Part shown: one piece after another, positions 1 to 12,330 of the stretch
Layout of the letters: the number at the start of each line of letters is the position of its first letter
Position numbering within the stretch: the stretch's first letter is position 1
Source of the DNA: Patagioenas fasciata
Taxonomy: Eukaryota > Chordata > Aves > Columbiformes > Columbidae
Length of the DNA stretch: 64,000 nt
Assembly (NCBI RefSeq): GCF_037038585.1
Contig: NC_092524.1
Location: 44,087,001-44,151,000, forward strand
Direction of reading: 5' to 3'
Made by a program: the position numbers and the translations under genes
The notes under the pieces: generated by a model
What the model was told of the DNA's origin: nothing
What the model saw: the letters and a program-made list of their open reading frames with translations, nothing else
Database searches by the model: none

Positions 1-3000
1 CTTGTAACTAAGCAAAAATTGTCACTTCATAATTTCGCACAACAGGAACCCCCTGTGTCAACAGTAACTCCTATGGATTTAATTGAGCGAGCAGGTTCTG
101 CCTGTACTGCCCCTGAGGCATGGTGACAGCCCCTGTCAGCAGAGCACCCCAGTGTCATTGCTTCTTGCACCCTCTCTTGTATCCAACCCTGGAGCATTCG
201 GTAGTGAAAGGACTGTTTTCTGCCACACTGGAGAATTTAGGATTGTACCACTTATATAGTCAATCTTTCCTACAAAACCTTTTTTCTTTTAGAATATATC
301 GTTTCTTAGCTTACTCTTTTTTGTCTAATGGGTAAAATGTGGTGCTAATATCTAACAGAGGATGTAGAACTACACCATTACACTCCACTGTATCCAGCAA
401 AACTAATTCCCGATGCAGCTCAGGATTTGGAAACCTGAAAAACCAAACTGCTTTCCTTACCCTACCCCAAGTTGTTTCCAATCATCTGTCAAAAAACCCC
501 AGACACCCAGACAAATAAAACCCAAATAAAAGAAACATGGCCATAGACCTATCTGGCATAAGACTCTGTAATTCTACTACCTTAAGTCAAGCATATTTTA
601 AAGTTTATGATAATGTTGTGCTAGCACTCATAGCCTGAGCATGCAAGGCCACGTGCCTTAATCAAACTTCAGTGTTTTCAGTGGTTTTTGCACTGGTGGT
701 AGTTCTAAAAATCTGACATAAAGAAGTCCTGCATTTGCTCTGGTTCTTCAATTCCTTAGTTTCAAGGCAACCAACCAGCCAACCAACCAACCAACTGACC
801 AAATGGTATCTGTCTTGATCTGTAATTTCTTTAGTGCGTATTTTAAGTACATTGTGTAATTTTTCCTGCACAGAAAAAGTGCAGGAAACTTTTGGAACAT
901 GTCTGCTGATGTTGGCTAGACGTAAAGGTATGTCTGTACCTGCTGCTCTAGGTGGTTTGGCTATATGTCCATGTGCAACATGGGCTTTGATAGCACATAT
1001 GTATTTATGTGTTGTATTTGGTCGAGAATCAGTGATATATTAAGGAATGATAACAAGGGATTTACCTGTATAAATAAAAGGATGGAAACAGTACGGATGA
1101 CTGGAGAAACATATAAAGATATTCAGAGGTCTCTGCTCTTCCCCTTGCCAGGGGGTGGTGGTACACTGGGGATTTGTTCTTAACCAAAAAACTGTAAAAA
1201 GAGTTACTAAACTTGACATATAATTATTAAACTGAATAAGAACACTCAGCTAAATTCAATAAATAATAGTCATCTTCATTTTTTTTCTAGTTTCAACTAT
1301 TTCTTCTGTACAAATAAGTGTTTAAATAACATAAGCTATAAAAGCAGCAGCAACCAGCCAGAGTGTGTGTGTATAGAAACTCCCTGATATAAATTAGTGC
1401 CTTTTAAAAATCACTTTAAACTCTGTTTTCTGTAATTATAACAAACCCTGGAGTTTTACCCATGTAATAGTAATTTTTTAGTGTCTTCACCATTATTGTC
1501 CTTTTGATTTATTTAACTACATCTAACTTGAGCAAACAATGTTAAGTGGGGAAACAGATGTGGTTAAATAGCCTATAATTATGCCTTTAGTCATCTGTTA
1601 CCATTACAAGACTCCTCCTGCTACTATGACCAGAAAAAGTGACCTACCTGATTTTACCAGCAGCCTTGCCAGTGCCTGATGCAGAATAGATGGCCTTATT
1701 AAGCAATCAGAAAAAAAAATAAATAAAAATCAACCATTGCAGTAGAATAGTAATCAGCAGTATTTATACTAGCCCCACAATGCACAATCAGAACCATGAA
1801 TTCTGCTAATTGGGTACCTTCTCATCCAGAGGTGCCTGCAATAGGAAACAAAAGGGACTTGAAAATTAGTGTTTGTAGCAATTAGTTTCTGTCTAAAGGC
1901 TTAGCCCGGTTCATGGAAGCCATGATTCAAGCAGGGATTATTATAGTAACTATAGTATTTAAATGTCCTCTGTCATTATTCAGCATCAAATTTAGCATAG
2001 CAAGGCTAATTTGGATTTAGTGTTTAAGACTAATTTGGATTTACTCTTTAAAATATGATCATTGGGAATTTTTAAAGTCCCGAGCTGCAAACCACTTATT
2101 TTATGTTTTTTTATGTTTCCCACATCAGTTGTTTTCTTTTAAAGATTATGAGCCAGTTTCAGACTAACTGTAGAGGTGATTAAATGTCTTCACTATTGAA
2201 TAGCTGAGATTTAACGAGTGGCATGTTGGAGAGTGTTGGACTATTATGTTTCACAGAATGATCTGTACTATATTGGCATGTTGAGGGATTTCATACTTTA
2301 TATAAATGTAAGGACTGCAAGTTTATTGTTTATAAACGCAGCTGCCAATTCACACCAGTGAGTAGTGGTATGCAAACATTAAGAAGGGAAATTTAGGTTT
2401 GCAATTTTCTGAGTAAACTGCTAGTACATTTACAGATGGGCCTCAGTGAAAGCTCAGTGGATTATATTAAATTGGTTACAAAAAGCCTTTTGCCCTTTGC
2501 TTTGAATCTTTAGCATTTCTGACGTAATAATCTGATAGATAAATCTTCGTGCTTCAGTCCTTACCATTATAGACTCCCTGCTGTAGATGCTTAAAGGACA
2601 AATTAACAATAGTACAATTCGAGTAACCTCTTCACCTTTTCTATCAAAGCATCAGCTGCATGTTCTTGCTTTGCTAAAGCTCTCCATATGGTTACAGCAG
2701 GGCTGTGACAATAGGATACAAAAAAAGCTTAGAATTCAAGAAAAAAAAAAACTTGGTAAGAAATAGAAAAGGGAGGCAAAAAGTCTTTAAGTCAACCCTC
2801 AGTCTTAGCTCTGCTCTTTAAAGGTTACGCTGAATAACGGAAATGTATCAGCTGCAATTTATTAATAAGTTGCCATCCTCATTAGTTAACTGCTGTTTAA
2901 TCCGTACGTGATTAACTGTGTGACCTTAAAAAATTGTTATTAATACAAAACATTACATTATGAAACCATTAAGTTATAGGAAAATATTGGTACTTTGAAG

Positions 3001-3054
3001 ACAATCAGAATGATAAGTGTGATAGTTTTTAGAGATACTGTACCAACATTTCCT
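1..3054. other. Unique AT-rich non-coding DNA, no gene seen
   Basis: I see no coding exon or recognisable transposon here. Minor structures are a CCAA-rich simple tract near 768-803; a 10-bp inverted repeat with a 7-nt loop (arms 862-871 and 879-888, TTTCCTGCAC and its complement); and a 14-bp direct repeat at 2006-2019 and 2030-2043. The open frames present are about 70 codons, as expected by chance. The part from about 2400 to 2960 has few simple repeats, many TAAT cores and scattered CpGs. It resembles a conserved non-coding block, but conservation cannot be seen from one sequence. Confidence 0.6.
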
Positions 3055-3114
3055 CTGACTGATTGCATTACATATTGATATTAGCGAGTATCAGTATGTA
3101 GTGCAATCAGTCAG
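3055..3114 (+). ncRNA. miRNA-precursor-like hairpin (unrecognised)
   Basis: Two 26-nt arms (3055-3080 and 3089-3114) pair along their whole length around an 8-nt loop (3081-3088). In + strand RNA there are 24 Watson-Crick pairs and two U.G wobbles. In the opposite strand those two positions would be A/C mismatches, so + is the more likely transcribed strand. Pairing continues weakly outward: C-G after a T/T mismatch, then three T-A pairs after a C/A mismatch, giving a stem of about 32 bp. Size, loop and stem are typical of an animal pre-miRNA. I do not recognise either arm as a known miRNA. An internally palindromic transposon remnant is the main alternative. Confidence 0.4.
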
Positions 3115-6100
3115 TGAAAAATGAGTGAAATGTGAACTAATGAGAGCTAATTGTCTCATATAATAGCAAGGACACAGAATTCTATCAATTAAATTAGTCT
3201 GAGTTGAAACAACTATCAGTGTAATAATGTTGATAATATCAACCAAATTAGAGGTAATGAAATAAATGGTATGCTAAAGATCAAGGATACCCATCAGTTT
3301 CGACCCCCACCTCCTGCTAACTACTGAGAGAACCTCATGACTTTGGGCTCAGTTTGCTCCAAATTCTGCCTAATGTTCAGCCTGAAACATGCGGTTCTGT
3401 ACTCAGGGCAAGGGGACAGAGGATTTCTTTTTTAAATTCTTATAATTTGTATCTGGCAAATGGGTGAAACCCTCTGGTGGGGCTCACCCTGGAGGGTGAG
3501 GCAGTGAACAACAAATAGTTGCCATTAAAGACTATTGCTGGATTCAGCACATCTGTTAGAGAAACCAGGAGAGGTGGTGGGTGAGAAATGCTGGTGTCGA
3601 GGCTTGTTTTTTCCTTGGGAATTGCTATGTTCAAACACCTGTATTGCATGATCAATAATGATCTTGTGGTACTCAACACTGTTTCCTCTCTCTTTGCTTA
3701 GTTCCATTCCTTCCAGTTTCTGTTGGGCAAGGTTTCCAAAGCTGTTCCAAAGCTGTTCACAAACAGGTCCCAGACCCTAAATCCACATGGGGACTGAATG
3801 TTGAGAGCTAAGTTTTCAGAGATGCAGAACATACAGTGGCTCCCACTGAAGCCAAGGGAAGCACTGGGATCATCAGTCCTTCCACCCTGGTGTTTAGGAG
3901 TTCAAATGGACCTAGAAGCCTAATTTCACCCACTTTTGAGGTTCCAGTCTCTGAAGCTTCTGCTTGCACTGTTTGTTGCTCTGTTTCACCTCTTCGCTGT
4001 CAGACTTTCTAATTCTGTGATCGCTATGACTGAGAGATGCCCATTTAAAGGCCAAGTAAATCTATCAGTCACTCCTGTAACAGTGCTTGGGATTATTAAC
4101 AATGTGAATTCTCGAAAGGAGAAGAGAATATCGACCTGAGTTTGTGAAATGAGGCAGAAAGGCATTCAATTGTCCTAACCATCTGATCAACCTGATAAAA
4201 CAGAAAACAACGAAGGCCAGAAATTGAATGTTCAATGGATGGTGACAAAGATATTCAATTTTTGACTCACATGAAATTAGTTTCAAATTATTAAGATGAA
4301 ACTCAGCTTCTGGACTTTCTCAGAAACATGTGACACAACTTGATGTCCAGACTGAGTAAGAGCACTGTGAAGGATTAAAAGGTGAAAAACCCAAATGAAC
4401 TTTGTGATGCAGTGAAAAATTCTTTCTAAATTCCACTTTCTGTTGCAAGGCTCTTGGACCATGCTATTATGGAAATATTTGAGCTGGTGAGATATGGTAA
4501 AAATTAACTCACATAGAGAGCAGATATAGGACAGGAACCATAGAAACAAGTGGACTGATAAACTCAAAGGCTGGCAAAATAAGAAAGCACAAATGCATGC
4601 AAGTTATGAAGTGCAGAGAGGAGAAATTATAAAAAGGTCTGTGTGGCCAGACTTACTGCAGCCCTTTTTCTGACTGGATATAGTAAAAGGTGATAACTGG
4701 CACTGATGCAGTGTTCACTTTGCCAACATGCTTTCCTCTCCGGAGCTACTCACAGTCTAGGATGGCAGAAGCACGGAAAAAAGGGCCACACAGGCCACCA
4801 GTTCTACCAGAGACGTGATGCCTTCTAATCTGAAAGTACGGCTTGGGAAAGCACTATAGAGAGAATGCCCCAGTAAAATTGCAAAATTTGTCTGATGACT
4901 GTCCTATTAATCTTGTTGAAAATCTGCAACTGTGTATGAATGTTTAAAAATTTGCCATACAACTGGACAAAGGGAATTTTTCTATCCATACCAAAGAAAG
5001 TGAACATAAGAGTGTTACAACTGAGGCATCTCACTAGACATTCCTTCCAAGGAAAATTCATCTCATTGTCTTACAGAGTCACAGGAAGCAAATGTTAGAA
5101 ATATCGCCATACAGAAAGATTGTGTCAGAGAAGGGTAAGGCACCTAATCCATCCATAGTGCTGAAACCACGTCACTGAAAAAACATGATGACTCACCAGC
5201 TGCATATTTTATCTATTATGTTATTTAGAAAGCATTTTATACCTTTCTACCTCAAACGCTTAGATGGATACTGACAGATGTTGAGATTTAATAGCGTATC
5301 ACAGGCCTCTACTGTCGGTATCAAATCACAGTGTGAAGAACAACAGACAAGAATAAATGGTTTCCATTGGGCTGGGCATAAAAAAATGTAATTTCAACCA
5401 AAATATTGAATTTATTTTGAAACTACCATGAAACAATTCTGACACATGGCAGGAGCAGAAGTTTCGCTTGGTGGGACTATCCTAACTGATCTCTGATACA
5501 CGGACAGCATGGTGCCCTGTACCACAGTGGCTGATGCAATATGGTCAATTCTGGGGGCCAGAACAGGAAACTAATCAGGGACCCGAACCATTCTGAGTAT
5601 ATTGAAAAGAACAAGCACATTCACTGATGTAAGTCATACAGATAAAATGCTTTTGAGTAGTAGAAATATGGTTAGATAAAAAAGGACTCTGTCAAAAACT
5701 AGTTGACAATCTCACTTAGATTTTGTATGGATGGAAAATAAATTCAGGAAAGCAATTACAGAAGCACTAGGGGTGGAATAGCATTGGGAAGGCTAGCCAG
5801 CATGAAGATCAGGTAGGTGACGGTTGTACTGGTGAGGCCACAAAGACACCAGTCCAGCTAGAGAAGCAACCAGAAACTCTGCTGCAACATCATTACAGGT
5901 CATGCATGAATACGCAGATGTACTTACTGAAGTTATAATAATCAGTGAGTGAACAAATTTGTTAGTTAATTCTCTTAATACATAAGGATGGATGAAATAT
6001 TTAATGTAGAATCTTACATGTGACTAGCAATGTTGTTTTATTAGTGGACCTTTCAGTTCCTTATTGTTCCTTCTACTTTTCATTTAGCAAGACTATTATC

Positions 6101-9100
6101 TCACCAATTTGTGAGTTGCCATTAATTTCATCTCCCTCATCTGTTAATGGACTTTCTCTTTCATATTTACTTTCCTAGCTGTAAAAGCCTTTTTAATCCT
6201 CCTGAGGCTCCTTTTTATTAATTCTGGGCTTGATTGTAATGTTATGCCCCAGGTAAGTAGCCACATTGCCCCAGGAGCAGACTAGATAATTGAGTCAGAC
6301 TTGGAGCTCTGGTCTTTCCCTGCACTCTGCTCCTAAAGACAGGGCTGGGTGACTTCTAGTCTAACCAGTACCTCTGGCCAGCAAACCAGAGGGAAAAGTA
6401 TTTTGCAGATCTAGTGACTTCTTTCCCTGCTGATCCGTGTGCAGGCGATGGGTACTGCTCTCCATGCCAAACCTTTTGCTGCACAGGAGAGCAACATGCA
6501 GCAGGTAATGTAAAATTTTGCTGTCTCTCTTAGTAGTGGCTTCAACATTTTAAATTTTCGTAGGCTTGAGCTAGATGAGGAGGTCTCAATGCTGTGCTGA
6601 GCAACAGGCACACCTATACTGCCAAAATACCACATTCAGGTAGCCTGGGCAGGGAAATAGCATCATGTCCTGATGCACTGTTAGTGGAGTAACACCTAGG
6701 ACAGTTCACCCTTTTTGGCTCCCCATGTCAGTTTTCTTTAATTAAGTCTGGATGTTTTAGACTGGTTTGCTAAAGAAATGACCCTTCTAGAATTTTACTG
6801 CATCCGTGTGTGTGTGTGTGTACACATCTGTCTGTCTTCCTACCTTTTAGTTATTTCTACCTCCCTTTCCTTCCCTTTCCTCTATAATTTTTCAGCCTAT
6901 TTTCCAAATTCAGTCTCACAGGAATAGAGAATCCAAAGATGTTGGGGACACAGGTGGTCAGGTGAGGAAAAGAAATTCTGTGAATGCCATCTCTGAGGAA
7001 AATTCTGCAGCCTGTGCTCAGCCTCCATCAGGCATGAGAGAAAACACTGCTTGCTAAAGTTTTACCTGCCATATGGGTTCTCTGGGCCCTAATAAAGAAA
7101 AGCTTCTGGTTGAAGTATTTCCTGTACCTGGATCGCTGGTAAGGGCTTGTGCATGTGCCTTCTCTAATGTTGAGTAAGCTCATGCTGTATGTTAACGTTA
7201 ACTCAGTGAAAAGAGCAGTTGTCCATGACACAAAAATCCATTGGCTTCATTAGTTTAGTTTCACTGTTTGCTGAACAACTGCTTTCTTCTCCACTTCTTT
7301 TACACCTCTTTGTACCCTCAGATATATCAGCAATACTTCAAAAGCCAGAGTTTAGGTTTCAGTTGCCTCCCCATTTTTTTTCACAGGAACTATCTGTGGT
7401 ATATACATAAATTCAAACTTAATATTCACCATTTTTTGGGACTCCATTGCCTTATTTAGTGTGTTTGTTTCATGACACCAGATATTCTTCAATTTATGTC
7501 TTACTGGTTTGTTTTCAGATAGCTTCTGATTGTTGTTTCTTTATTTTTCTCTAAGAATTAACATGTTCTCTTGTTCTGGGTAATAAAAGTTTGTAACTTG
7601 AGAACCTTCTTAACACACGTGTGATTGCATTTGTTATCCAACAGAGAGATGGGAGGTCAAGATTTCCCCATTATGGTTTTTACAGGCTGGAGAAATAATT
7701 ATCCTTCCTTGGCTCTATGTGCTTTCTAGTCAGAGCTGTTCTTCCCCCCAGGTTTGCTCAGTGTGTGCTGTTCCCCATGCTCAGTGGGGCAGGAGGGTTG
7801 CCATATGTGGCCAGAAGTCTGCCTTGTATAAAATCCAGCCTGTTGCACTGTACCGCTATAAAATGTTAAAGCATGGTCCACATAACCACATGCAACTTGC
7901 AGGGTGAAACCAGTGGGAGTAGTTAATCTGTAGAAGGAAAGGGGAGAAAGTAGTCAGGTATTTTCTCCATAGTTACTACCAATCAAAAACAACAGTATGA
8001 AAATGTGTCAGAATATTGGTGTGATATATGAAAATATAAGATTAAAAAAGTTCTGAATAATCTTTACTTGGTTATTTCTACATTTTTGCCTCTAGCCTCC
8101 TGTCACTACCAGTCATGAATACTCTTGTAAAATAAGCAGCAGTTATGACATCTGAACACGATGAATTTAATCACCTAAAAAAATTGCTGTTTTCCACAAC
8201 TGTAACTGCTTTCAAGTAACCTTCACATTTGCCTGCTGCTATGTTTTATCATGTATATTGTGTCTCTTTTTTTTCTGTCTTTGCTTTTATATTGCTTTAA
8301 AAAGACAACAGAACATGCTGTGAGTTAATGTTTCACTTGTAAAAGGTTATGGATTAAGCTCAGCTGGTTTCTCAGGCTGACACAGGGTTCATGATTAGAA
8401 GAATGAAAACAAACATGAATTGAAAATGTCACTAACCTTTATTGGGCCCTGAAAATCCCTGAGCCTGCATGACAGGAGGCTTTCCTGTTTTCAACAGGAT
8501 AAAGAAGATTGAAACAAAACAGCACGGATCTCGGCTATTTACATCTTTTAATGAATGCTCTTCACGTTTGGGTCCCTTTGTCAATCTCCCAGTTTTCAAG
8601 GTTTTAGCTGTGAAAAGTGCGGATGGTATCACATACTCTTATAAACCATGGAGTAGACATCTGTCTAGGATGCTTTTTCCTCCAAATTATGCTTAGTGTA
8701 AAGAACCAGGTTTTAAGCTTCATTTACGACTATGCATGTATAAGGTAGCCAATTATTCAGTCTGAGTGTTCGATAGCAGAAAAGCTGAATAAAACCATCT
8801 CTAAATAAGGCAACTGATTTTGTTTTATTAAATTAAATCTGAGAAAACATTTTTATAAATTCTAGATGATAGTGTGGTTTGAAGCTCAAAACTGTTGCAC
8901 AGAAAAAAACCCAAAACCTTTCACTGAAAAAAAAAAGAATCAGTTCTTTCTCTAGCTTCTGTGGAAGAACTTGCCTTATCTTAGCAGAGGCAGGAGGAAC
9001 TCAAAGCCAGCTCAAACTGGCTAGAGTGGAAACGAAAAATGCTACTGATCTGGGATGCTTTGTTTTACCAAGAGCACAGATTCAGGCCCAAATATTTCAG

Positions 9101-10848
9101 ACCTACCTATTGAAGGAGACTATTCCACAGTATGACCACGCTTCTTTGGCACTAACTCTTTCTATGCCTTGGGGAAGAATTAAGCATCGCACTTGCCCTT
9201 ACAGACTCAGATATTCCCTGCTTCCTTATTACTTAGCTGATTTTTTGCCAGTCAAATGATTGAAAGCACAAAAGAAATATCAAATGTTCTTTTCATCTTG
9301 GCTGTGAAAGAAAAAGGTGTATGTTTTCCTTAGTTTTAAAATTTTTAGCTGCATGTTTTAGTAACAGCTGTGCCATTGCTTCACTGATTTCATAGGTAAC
9401 CTGAGAAAATACTTCATGGAGAAAGAACACCAGGGGATCCTGCAACCAAACATATTTCCTTCTCCTGATCTATTAATGTCTGGTGGATGTGGAATTTTGC
9501 CTCACAAAATCACATTTAGCTTTTTCACAAAGTGAAGTGAGGCAATATAGACCCATGCTTAGTACATAATTATTTAACTTATCCTACTATTTTGTGGTAC
9601 AACTATGACCTGTAACTGAGATTTAATGAAGCGCTTTGGCAGAGAATTAATATTAAGGGGAACATAAACCTGCAATTTTTCAGTCTCACTTCATCCAATT
9701 ATAGTTTGCTCTTACATTACATAATCTATTTTATAGTTTTTGGTGAGTGAGATCTCACAGTATTTTAATGAGGACTAGGGTTTTCATCTCTGATTATTTT
9801 AGTCTTTTGCAAATATCGAGGAACGTAATTTTGATAAAATTTCCTGAAGTTTCTTAATGATGTAGGACCCTAAACCACAGCCTCAAAATCAGCTGATACC
9901 TCAGTCTCTGAAAGTATGTTGACACATCAGTTCTATTTATTGAAAGTGATAAACCAGATCAATTGAATTACCTGAAAATTAAATAAATGGCTATTATATG
10001 CTCAATAACTAGAGTGTTAGCTCATTAAACAGTTGGGCTTAAGTTGAAGGCTTTGCAAGGCAGCATCCAACTTGGAGAGCTACCCAAATTACCCACGGGA
10101 AGAAATCTTAATGAGTATTAGGGCCATGATTACATATTATTAAGTGAGTATCCTGCCTTGTCACTTACAAGATTAACACTCTTTCACCTCTCCAAAGTCA
10201 GCTTGGAGAGAAGGAGTCTGACTCTCTTCTCCATAACCTTGTAAATCCGTAATTGTGTATGAAGGTTGAGGTGTGCCTCTGATGTGCTTCTGCAGAACAG
10301 ACCAGCTTGGTGCTACTTGATGGTTAAGATGCTCACATGGAGAACAGAACTTGAAAGGCGATTTGATCTTGCATCCCAAGGAAACACTTCTGGTACTAAT
10401 AATATTTCTACTGATGACCGGGATGAGAAAGGCTGGAATTAAGGGACAGGAGACTTCTCCTCCTGGCTGTGATTCGTCTGAGGTTAGACATCCTCGGGAT
10501 ATATTTGACACATCAGCTCTTGAAGACAAGGCAGGTGGTAGAAAGCCTTGTCTGGGACCATCAGTGGGTTTAGGTGGAACAGACACCAAATTGCTGAGTG
10601 CTTTTGGGACTCAAGCACTTCTGCTCATTCCTCATGCAGAAACTTAGTCTCCTAGGAGATTTCTCTTGTGGAAACTTGAGGAAGTTTTGAGGATCTGAAT
10701 TTTTTATTTGGAAGCCTAAAGTGTTACTAACATGCCTGCATTTGGCTCTTGAATCTAATTCATGGAGCCAACTTTCATAAAGATAGATAGTGCATGAAAG
10801 TACACATAAGTGCTTTGTTTTGATTTGTCGAAGTTGCATGAGCAATTC
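3115..10848. other. Unique non-coding DNA, no gene seen
   Basis: No coding exon or identifiable interspersed repeat was found. There is a (TG)8 run at 6806-6821 and a perfect 12-bp palindrome GTTAACGTTAAC at 7191-7202. A donor-like site, CCCCAG|GTAAGT, lies at about 6252, about 74 nt downstream of a pyrimidine tract ending in CTAG. The interval between has one open frame, but a 24-codon open frame is not significant by itself. Frames of 126 and 138 codons at 8879-9259 and 10173-10589 show no domain or splice support and are treated as chance. Confidence 0.55.
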
Positions 10849-10850
10849 TT

Positions 10851-10881
<31 letters not shown>

Positions 10882-10885
10882 TTTT
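10849..10885. repeat. (TTTA)n microsatellite
   Basis: About nine perfect TTTA units. It lies less than 80 bp from a second, different tetranucleotide array. Likely polymorphic in length. Confidence 0.95.
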
Positions 10886-10960
10886 GGTACTGTTTGTCTG
10901 GGACACATAGATTTTCAGTACAAATAAATTAGAATTAGACTCTTGGGCTCTTCAGTGCCC

Positions 10961-10961
<1 letters not shown>

Positions 10962-11007
<46 letters not shown>

Positions 11008-11026
11008 ATCTATCTATCGTCTATCT
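10962..11026. repeat. (ATCT)n microsatellite
   Basis: About eleven uninterrupted ATCT units (10962-11007), followed by interrupted copies to 11026. The long pure run suggests a young, probably polymorphic locus. Confidence 0.95.
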
Positions 11027-12120
11027 CAGTATATGTTTAGGCACTGTATACATTTGTGAAATTAGCCATAAAAGCCCAATGGGTCAAGGCCCAAAAAGCA
11101 CTTATGTGCTTTTTATGGCATTTTACTGGTGCAGTATCCGTTCTATGGTAATAGAAGATGCAGAAAAGAGTAAGCACTGTCTTTTTCATTTTGTCTTCTG
11201 CTATAATAGTTAAAATCCCATGTTATTTCTCTGGAAAAATAAAACAACCATGCTGAGAGCATTTGGAGCAATGTAACATTGTTTAGTTTAATTTGCTAAC
11301 CTCTTGAGAGCAGTTTCACTTAATATATGGTGCTATATAATGTCTTGGCTTAGTTTGGACTGTGTGAGAGTGAAGCATGAACTCAGGCATAACTCATTGA
11401 CAGTTGTTTTCAGTTTTAAAAATACATGGGCACACCAGATTTATAGTCAAAACGAGGAGCTAGTGATACCTGGCATGTGGAAATTACCATTTAGCTCTGT
11501 GCCAGTTTCTGCTAAGCTCTCCCAATGTACTTTTGTCTTGGTCTGAGTACTTTTGACTGTTCAAGCAGAAAGGTTCCCTTCAGCGGAGAACTGAGCCAAC
11601 TGTTTAAAGGGTGTTTTTTTCCTTAATAAAACTTTACAGCACTTTTATGTGAATGCAGCATTTGTGAAAGGCCCTGCACTGACAGCCCAGCGAACAGAGG
11701 CCCTAAGTTCATTTGCAGACCATGCGCAGTGGAGGCAGGGGTGGTAGTGGTGTTACTGCCCTGCCGTGCACACGTGTTCTTCACAGCCCAAACACGATCA
11801 CCCATGGTGGGTAAAAGACTGGTCTCTGATGTTCTTCAGTCATTTGATTTTCATCTGAGACTGTCACAGGACTGCAGTCTGGTTCCAGTTGTCAAGAGAT
11901 TTTGTGGTGTGGACACTTGCACATTATCTTCCTCTTCATGAGGTATACAATAGTTTTCACCAGGTAGTCTTTTTTTATTGTAGTACTGAAACCAACTGGA
12001 TTTGTACCAATAATTTGCAGTGAGTGAAACATCTTTCACTTACTAATCCAGCTCTTTAGCTCAGCTGAAATGTGATGGTTAAAACAATGCAGGAAATGTC
12101 CTTATAATCAAGAATTAAGA
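11027..12120. other. Unique non-coding DNA, no gene seen
   Basis: No exon, RNA gene or repeat is recognised. A short inverted repeat (arms of nine bases, around 11093-11114) surrounds a 3-4 nt loop within the motif AGCACTTATGTGC. The two longest frames, 11304-11546 (+) and 11729-11941 (+), lack any supporting signal. Confidence 0.55.
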
Positions 12121-12330
12121 TAGAATCATAGAATTGTAGAATAGTTTGGGTGGGAAGGGGCTTACAAAGGTCCTCTAGTTCACCCCCCTGCAATGAGCAG
12201 GGACATCTTCAACAAGATCAGGTTGCTCAGAGTCCCGTCCAGCCTGGCCTTGAATGTCTCCAGGGATGGGACATCTACCACCTTTCTGGGCAACCTGTTG
12301 CAGTGTTTCACCACCCGCATTGTAAAAACA
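12121..12330 (-). mobile_element. CR1 LINE 3' end (truncated)
   Basis: The + strand starts with degenerate copies of the CR1 terminal octamer (ATAGAATC, ATAGAATT, GTAGAATA), followed by the complement of the CR1 3' region: a GGGAAGGGGC-like stretch, then AGCCTGGCCTTGAATGTCTC, and GGGCAACCTGTTGCAGTG. The octamer tail marks the element's 3' terminus, so the insertion reads on the minus strand. Similarity to what I remember of avian CR1 fades after about 12330, so only about 210 bp survives, as is usual for 5'-truncated CR1 copies. There is no open reading frame left. Divergence suggests an old insertion. Confidence 0.88.

Noticed and set aside
862..888. 10-bp hairpin as an miRNA precursor
   Set aside because: The stem is too short and pairing does not extend beyond the ten bases.
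8879..9259. 126-codon frame on the + strand
   Set aside because: No ATG at its start, no family resemblance, no splice context; length compatible with chance.
10173..10589. 138-codon minus frame overlapped by a 98-codon plus frame
   Set aside because: Opposite-strand overlap, no recognised domain and no supporting signals. Checked as a possible retrogene, but no poly(A) tail was seen nearby.
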